From: Acidimicrobiaceae bacterium
Lineage (GTDB): Bacteria > Actinomycetota > Acidimicrobiia > Acidimicrobiales > Ilumatobacteraceae
Direction: 5' to 3'
DNA: 7,637 nucleotides
Assembly: GCA_003455715.1 (NCBI GenBank)
Contig: DMQJ01000035.1
Coordinates: forward strand, 442 to 8,078
Every line of letters starts with the position of its first letter. Positions within the stretch are counted from its first letter, which is position 1. Made by a program: the position numbers and the translations under genes. Under the pieces are notes generated by a model. It did not search any database, had not been told where the DNA came from, and worked only from the letters and a program-made list of their open reading frames with translations. Shown here one piece after another: positions 4,969 to 7,637 of the stretch.

Positions 4969-4990
4969 CTACGTGGTTTTCACCACGTAG
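4969..4990. terminator. Hairpin between convergent genes, possible bidirectional terminator
   Basis: CTACGTGGT and ACCACGTAG form a perfect 9-bp stem with the loop TTTC. It starts at the stop codon of the universal stress protein gene (minus strand) and uses that gene's final codons, 44 bp past the end of the convergent MhuD-like gene. No T-tract follows on either strand, so it may be a non-canonical terminator or simply a coding palindrome. Confidence 0.4.
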
Positions 4991-5391
4991 ACATCGCACG
5001 GGGCATGCTGCAGCACCGCACTGGCCACGCTGCCCAGCAGGCGGGCAGGGCCCTGCACCCGCTTGTTGCCCACCACGATGAGCACGTCGTCGTAGCGTCG
5101 GGCTTCCTCACACAACACGTCGGCTGGCTTGCCGTAGCGCGCCCCACTATCGATCGACAGCCCGGCCCGATGCAGCGACCGGGCCACTTCGGCCGCGACC
5201 GCAGCCGCTTCGTCGGCCCGGTTGATGAGCAGCCGATCGCTGCCCACCCCCACTTCCACGGTCTCCTGGTCGTCGCACGCCATGATGACGTGGAGGTGTC
5301 CGCCCAGCCGCACAGCCAGCGAGGCCGCGGTCTGCGCCGCATGGCGCGCGGTGTCGCTGCCGTCGACTCCGACGATGAGATGGGTGGTCAT
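4969..5391 (-). CDS. Universal stress protein (UspA family)
   Basis: A 140-aa single-domain cytoplasmic protein of normal USP length. It starts THLIVGVDGSDTARHA with the conserved Asp of the first strand (D10), followed by alternating Rossmann-like strands and helices. The C-terminal nucleotide loop reads VVGNKRVQGPARLLGSVA and then HAPCDVYVV, matching the ATP-binding USP class (G-2x-G-9x-G-S/T). The second Gly of that motif is Arg and the loop is one residue shorter, so ATP binding is likely but not certain. The ATG at 5391 has a strong AAGGAGG site four bases upstream, which rules out the longer frame. Such proteins are usually induced by starvation, hypoxia or other stress; no such control site was recognised here. 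The gene is divergent from the ABC operon and convergent with the MhuD-like gene. Confidence 0.92.
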   Translation of the reverse strand: MTTHLIVGVDGSDTARHAAQTAASLAVRLGGHLHVIMACDDQETVEVGVGSDRLLINRADEAAAVAAEVARSLHRAGLSIDSGARYGKPADVLCEEARRYDDVLIVVGNKRVQGPARLLGSVASAVLQHAPCDVYVVKTT

Positions 5392-5395
5392 CGTG

Positions 5396-5402
5396 CCTCC
5401 TT
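5396..5402 (-). promoter_or_regulatory. Ribosome binding site of the universal stress protein gene
   Basis: AAGGAGG on the minus strand, four bases before the ATG at 5391. It is the best Shine-Dalgarno match in the window and decides the start. Confidence 0.8.
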
Positions 5403-5410
5403 GGCCCGTC

Positions 5411-5440
5411 GGTTGGGCACTGCCCCCGCATTGCTCAACC
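5411..5440. promoter_or_regulatory. Imperfect dyad in the divergent intergenic region
   Basis: GGTTGGGCA (5411-5419) and TGCTCAACC (5432-5440) are inverted copies with one mismatch (a G-U pair if read in plus-strand RNA). They lie 20-49 bases upstream of the stress-protein ATG within the 145-bp gap to the ABC ATPase gene. It could be an operator for either gene. No promoter hexamers could be assigned with confidence in this gap. Confidence 0.3.
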
Positions 5441-5524
5441 AGTGACGACTGTACTTCGCCGTTGGAGCCGCGCCGCCGACGTTGGGCCCTAGGCCGTACC
5501 CGCTGCCGCTGCGACGATGGCGGT

Positions 5525-5529
5525 GGAGG
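5525..5529 (+). promoter_or_regulatory. Ribosome binding site of the ABC ATPase gene
   Basis: GGAGG followed by seven bases and GTG at 5537. This selects the GTG start over the longer open frame that begins inside the divergent gene. Confidence 0.65.
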
Positions 5530-5536
5530 CCATTCG

Positions 5537-6241
5537 GTGAGCGTCGACACCAGCAGGCACCTGCCGCCGGCAGCCGTGGTGGAGCTGCGGGCCGTCACAC
5601 GCACGTTCCCGCGCGCTCGTTCGGCGCCGGTGCATGCCCTGCGTGGTGTCGACCTTCACGTGGCACCCGGCGAGGTGGTGGTGCTGATGGGCCCCAGTGG
5701 TTGTGGCAAGAGCACCCTGCTGCAGATCGTCGGTGGGCTCGATCGCGCCGACTCCGGTGAGGTGCTGGTAGCGGGTGTCGATCTCTGCGCGGCCACCGAA
5801 GCCGCGCTCGATCGGTTTCGGCAACGACACGTCGGGGTGATGCTGCAGAACGACAACCTGCTCTCCACCGCGACCGCGGCCGAGCAGGTGGCGTTGCAGT
5901 TGCTCGCCCGCGGATGGGCATGGCGCGCCGCCGCTGGCGAGGCGGACCGTCTGCTGGGCCAGGTGGGGTTGGCGGAGCGCTCCACCCATCGACCGGCCGA
6001 TCTCTCGGGCGGCGAGCAGCAGCGGGTTGCGCTCGCGCGGGCGATGGCGGGTGTCCCGGCGCTGGTGCTCGCCGACGAACCCACGGGCGAGCTCGACAGC
6101 GGTACCACCGACGAGATGCTGCGCCTCATCGTCGCTGCCAACGAGCGGCACGGCAGCACCTTCCTGATCGCCACCCACGACCCGCAACTGGCGTCGATCG
6201 CAACACGAGTGGTGCACCTGCGCGACGGGATGGTGGTGTGA
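5537..6241 (+). CDS. ABC transporter ATP-binding protein (MacB/LolD/DevA class)
   Basis: A 234-aa cytoplasmic ATPase subunit of normal size for the LolD/MacB-type class. Motifs in order: Walker A GPSGCGKST (52-60), Q-loop Gln104 in VMLQNDNLL, signature LSGGEQQR (156-163), Walker B LVLADEPTGELD (176-187, catalytic Glu181) and H-loop His214 in ATHD. The Walker B extension DEPTGELDSGT is typical of the class that powers FtsX-like permeases by transmembrane force rather than by a classical transport path. The GTG start is backed by a GGAGG site. Its TGA overlaps the permease ATG by one base (6241), so the two are translationally coupled. The substrate is unknown; export or extraction of a lipid, peptide or antibiotic is typical of this class. 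Confidence 0.94.
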   Translation: MSVDTSRHLPPAAVVELRAVTRTFPRARSAPVHALRGVDLHVAPGEVVVLMGPSGCGKSTLLQIVGGLDRADSGEVLVAGVDLCAATEAALDRFRQRHVGVMLQNDNLLSTATAAEQVALQLLARGWAWRAAAGEADRLLGQVGLAERSTHRPADLSGGEQQRVALARAMAGVPALVLADEPTGELDSGTTDEMLRLIVAANERHGSTFLIATHDPQLASIATRVVHLRDGMVV

Positions 6242-7377
6242 TGCACCGCACCCCGTCGACCTCGGTGCCCTTCCCCACTCGGGTTCGTCTCGCGTTCGGC
6301 GACCTGCGTGCGCAGCCGTGGCGCACCCTGCTGTCGGTGCTGGTGCTGGCCCCGTTGGCGGCCAGCTGGTTCCTGCTGGCAGCGGTGTCGTCGGCGCTCG
6401 CCGACCTGGGCGACGCTGGCGAGGCACGCAACCTGGTGGTGACCGAACCCGACGTGTTCGACACCGCCAACATCGCGCTCGGCCCATCGCATCTCTCGGT
6501 GGCCGCGCAGGCCGCGGGCGACGACGCAGAGTCGGTGACTGCGCTGGTGTTGCGCTTGGTAGAACTCGACGACCGGGTGCTGCAGGTGCGAGCAGCCGAC
6601 CCCGCCACCTGGTCGTCGGTACACGGCCTCGAGTTGCTTGAGGGCACGACGCCGGATGCCACGGCCGATGAGATCGCCATCACCGCGGCGGTGCAGACGG
6701 CCACCGGGTGGGGCATCGGAGATCGAGTGCGCGTCTATGGCACAGAGTTCACCGTGAGCGCTCTCCTGCGTGGTTCGGGCAGCAAGGTGGCGTCGTTGTG
6801 GTTGCCCATCGATCGCGCCGAGCGTCTGTTCGAACGGCCCGACGAGTTCCAGTTCGCAGTGGTGCGAGTGCGTGCGAACGCCGATGGCGACCAGGTGGCC
6901 GATCGCTTGCGCGCCGTCTTCCCCGACCTGCTCGTGCTCGACGAGTCGGCCATTCAAGCCGAGGCCACCCGAGGCGTCCGCTCGCTCGGCGACCTCACCA
7001 CCGCGTTCATCGCCGTGGGGATGGTGGGTCTGGCGGTGGGCAGCGCCAACGCCACCGCGCTCGCGCTGGCGGAGCGCCGCCGCTCCGTGGGCATGCTGCG
7101 GGTGATGGGCTTCACGCCCGCGAGGGTGCGCAGTCTCCTGGCGATGCGAGCGTTCCTGCTCACGTTCGCAGCGCTCGTGGTGGGCTTCGCGGCGGCGAGG
7201 TTGTTCCTGGCGACGCGGCCGACGTTCGTGTTGCGCACATTCACCGTCGACCCGCAGTTGCAGTTGCTGCCGGTGTTGGTAGGCGTGAGCGTGTCGTTGG
7301 TGAGCGGCTGGCTCGGCGCGGTGGTGGCGGCGCGTCGGGTGCTGCGCACACCTCCCTCGCAGTTGGTGGTGACGTGA
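6241..7377 (+). CDS. FtsX-like ABC transporter permease (DevC/MacB class)
   Basis: A 378-aa membrane protein. Membrane segments appear at about 29-51, 253-276, 302-324 and 342-364, with a soluble extracytoplasmic domain of some 200 residues (52-252) between the first and second: the four-helix FtsX/MacB layout, at a length close to DevC. After the second helix comes LALAERRRSVGMLRVMGFTPARV (274-296), the cytoplasmic coupling helix that contacts the ATPase and is the best marker of the family (E-R-R-x-x-x-G-x-L-R-x-x-G). The C-terminus ends in the usual RRVLRTPPSQLV. The ATG at 6241 overlaps the ATPase stop by one base, and the stop overlaps the next permease ATG by one base. A longer frame starting inside the ATPase gene was rejected. 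Confidence 0.93.
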   Translation: MHRTPSTSVPFPTRVRLAFGDLRAQPWRTLLSVLVLAPLAASWFLLAAVSSALADLGDAGEARNLVVTEPDVFDTANIALGPSHLSVAAQAAGDDAESVTALVLRLVELDDRVLQVRAADPATWSSVHGLELLEGTTPDATADEIAITAAVQTATGWGIGDRVRVYGTEFTVSALLRGSGSKVASLWLPIDRAERLFERPDEFQFAVVRVRANADGDQVADRLRAVFPDLLVLDESAIQAEATRGVRSLGDLTTAFIAVGMVGLAVGSANATALALAERRRSVGMLRVMGFTPARVRSLLAMRAFLLTFAALVVGFAAARLFLATRPTFVLRTFTVDPQLQLLPVLVGVSVSLVSGWLGAVVAARRVLRTPPSQLVVT

Positions 7378-7603
7378 TGAGCGGCATGCGTGTGATGGCC
7401 ATGTTCGGCGTGCGCGACCTTCGTCGCCAGTGGCGAGTCATGACGGCGCTCGGGGTGATGGTGGCGCTGACGATGGCGATGGTGGTGCTGCTCGACGGCT
7501 ACGTGCACAGCATCGACGTGCGCTTCCGCGCCTATCAGCCGCGGCTCGTCGTGCAGCAGGAGAGCACCGTGGGCGAGTTTGCGGGGAGTCGCATCCCGGC
7601 CTC
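7377..7603 (+). CDS. Second FtsX-like permease, N-terminal fragment cut by adapter sequence
   Basis: Only the first 75 residues are genomic. A short basic N-terminus with RDLRRQWRVM (13-22) precedes one hydrophobic helix (about 23-40), then GYVHSIDVRFRAYQPRLVVQQES enters the extracytoplasmic domain. This is the same opening as the preceding permease (basic patch, then first helix), so it is probably the partner subunit giving an ATPase plus two-permease heterodimer. The ATG overlaps the previous stop by one base. From 7604 the sequence is Illumina adapter; the frame stays open through it, but those residues are artefactual. Confidence 0.85.
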
Positions 7604-7637
7604 AGATCGGAAGAGCAAACGGCTGAACTCCAATCAC
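7604..7637. other. Illumina TruSeq adapter remnant (assembly artefact)
   Basis: The final 34 bases begin AGATCGGAAGAGC and match the TruSeq index-read adapter over its full 34 bases with three substitutions (7618 A for C, 7622 G for T, 7633 A for G, counted by eye). The base 7604 could also be genomic. This shows an untrimmed read end at the contig edge, not biology. Confidence 0.96.

Noticed and set aside
5222..5536. Extension of the ABC ATPase upstream of its GTG
   Set aside because: It would overlap the divergent stress-protein gene, while GGAGG seven bases before the GTG at 5537 supports the shorter form.
5914..6240. Extension of the first permease into the ATPase gene
   Set aside because: The upstream part is the out-of-frame shadow of the ATPase; the ATG overlapping the ATPase stop is the natural coupled start.
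5489..6957. Two long minus-strand open frames opposite the ABC ATPase and permease genes
   Set aside because: The plus strand carries intact Walker and signature motifs and the FtsX coupling helix; the antisense frames have no domain and no ribosome site.
1..7637. CRISPR arrays, insertion sequences, prophage or attachment sites
   Set aside because: No regular repeat-spacer pattern, transposase, integrase or duplicated tRNA end was found.

Overview
The window is GC-rich DNA with actinobacterial character. It carries a CsoR-type copper repressor, an MhuD-like haem-degrading enzyme, GTG starts, and several genes that lack a Shine-Dalgarno site but have a -10-like hexamer six bases before the start codon, as expected for leaderless mRNAs. 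The exact taxon cannot be fixed from the sequence; a high-GC actinobacterium, possibly of the Acidimicrobiia, is the best guess. The last 34 bases are a slightly corrupted Illumina adapter, so the right edge is a read or contig end and not genome.

Bases 1-2774 (minus strand) form a copper-homeostasis operon read right to left: csoR (copper-sensing repressor), copZ (small copper chaperone), a secreted or membrane-anchored His-rich protein with two HLHP motifs, and copA (copper-exporting P1B ATPase, cut by the window edge just after DKTGT). A perfect 7-1-7 palindrome, TACCCCCCGGGGGTA, sits between a plausible -35 and -10 in front of csoR and is the expected CsoR operator. Intergenic gaps are short (33 bp, 4 bp and a 4-bp overlap), so the four genes are probably co-transcribed and co-induced by Cu(I).

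Bases 2775-3812 hold an intergenic stretch rich in inverted repeats, then a crotonase-fold protein on the minus strand that resembles ECHDC3 and lacks both catalytic glutamates of enoyl-CoA hydratase. Immediately upstream of it is a tRNA-Lys(UUU) gene with an encoded CCA end.

Bases 3856-4925 (plus strand) hold three small genes: a 107-aa protein with one C-terminal membrane segment and an N-terminal DxDGDGxxD motif, a 126-aa SnoaL/NTF2-like protein, and a 105-aa antibiotic-biosynthesis-monooxygenase-fold protein that aligns closely with mycobacterial MhuD. A universal stress protein gene converges from the minus strand (4969-5391).

Bases 5537-7603 (plus strand), divergent from the stress-protein gene, are the start of an ABC transporter operon of the MacB/DevCA class: an ATPase, a complete FtsX-like permease and the beginning of a second permease, each overlapping the next by one base. 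The second permease is broken by the adapter at 7604.

I did not find a clearly new multi-gene system. The least described component is the duplicated-HLHP protein embedded between copZ and copA.
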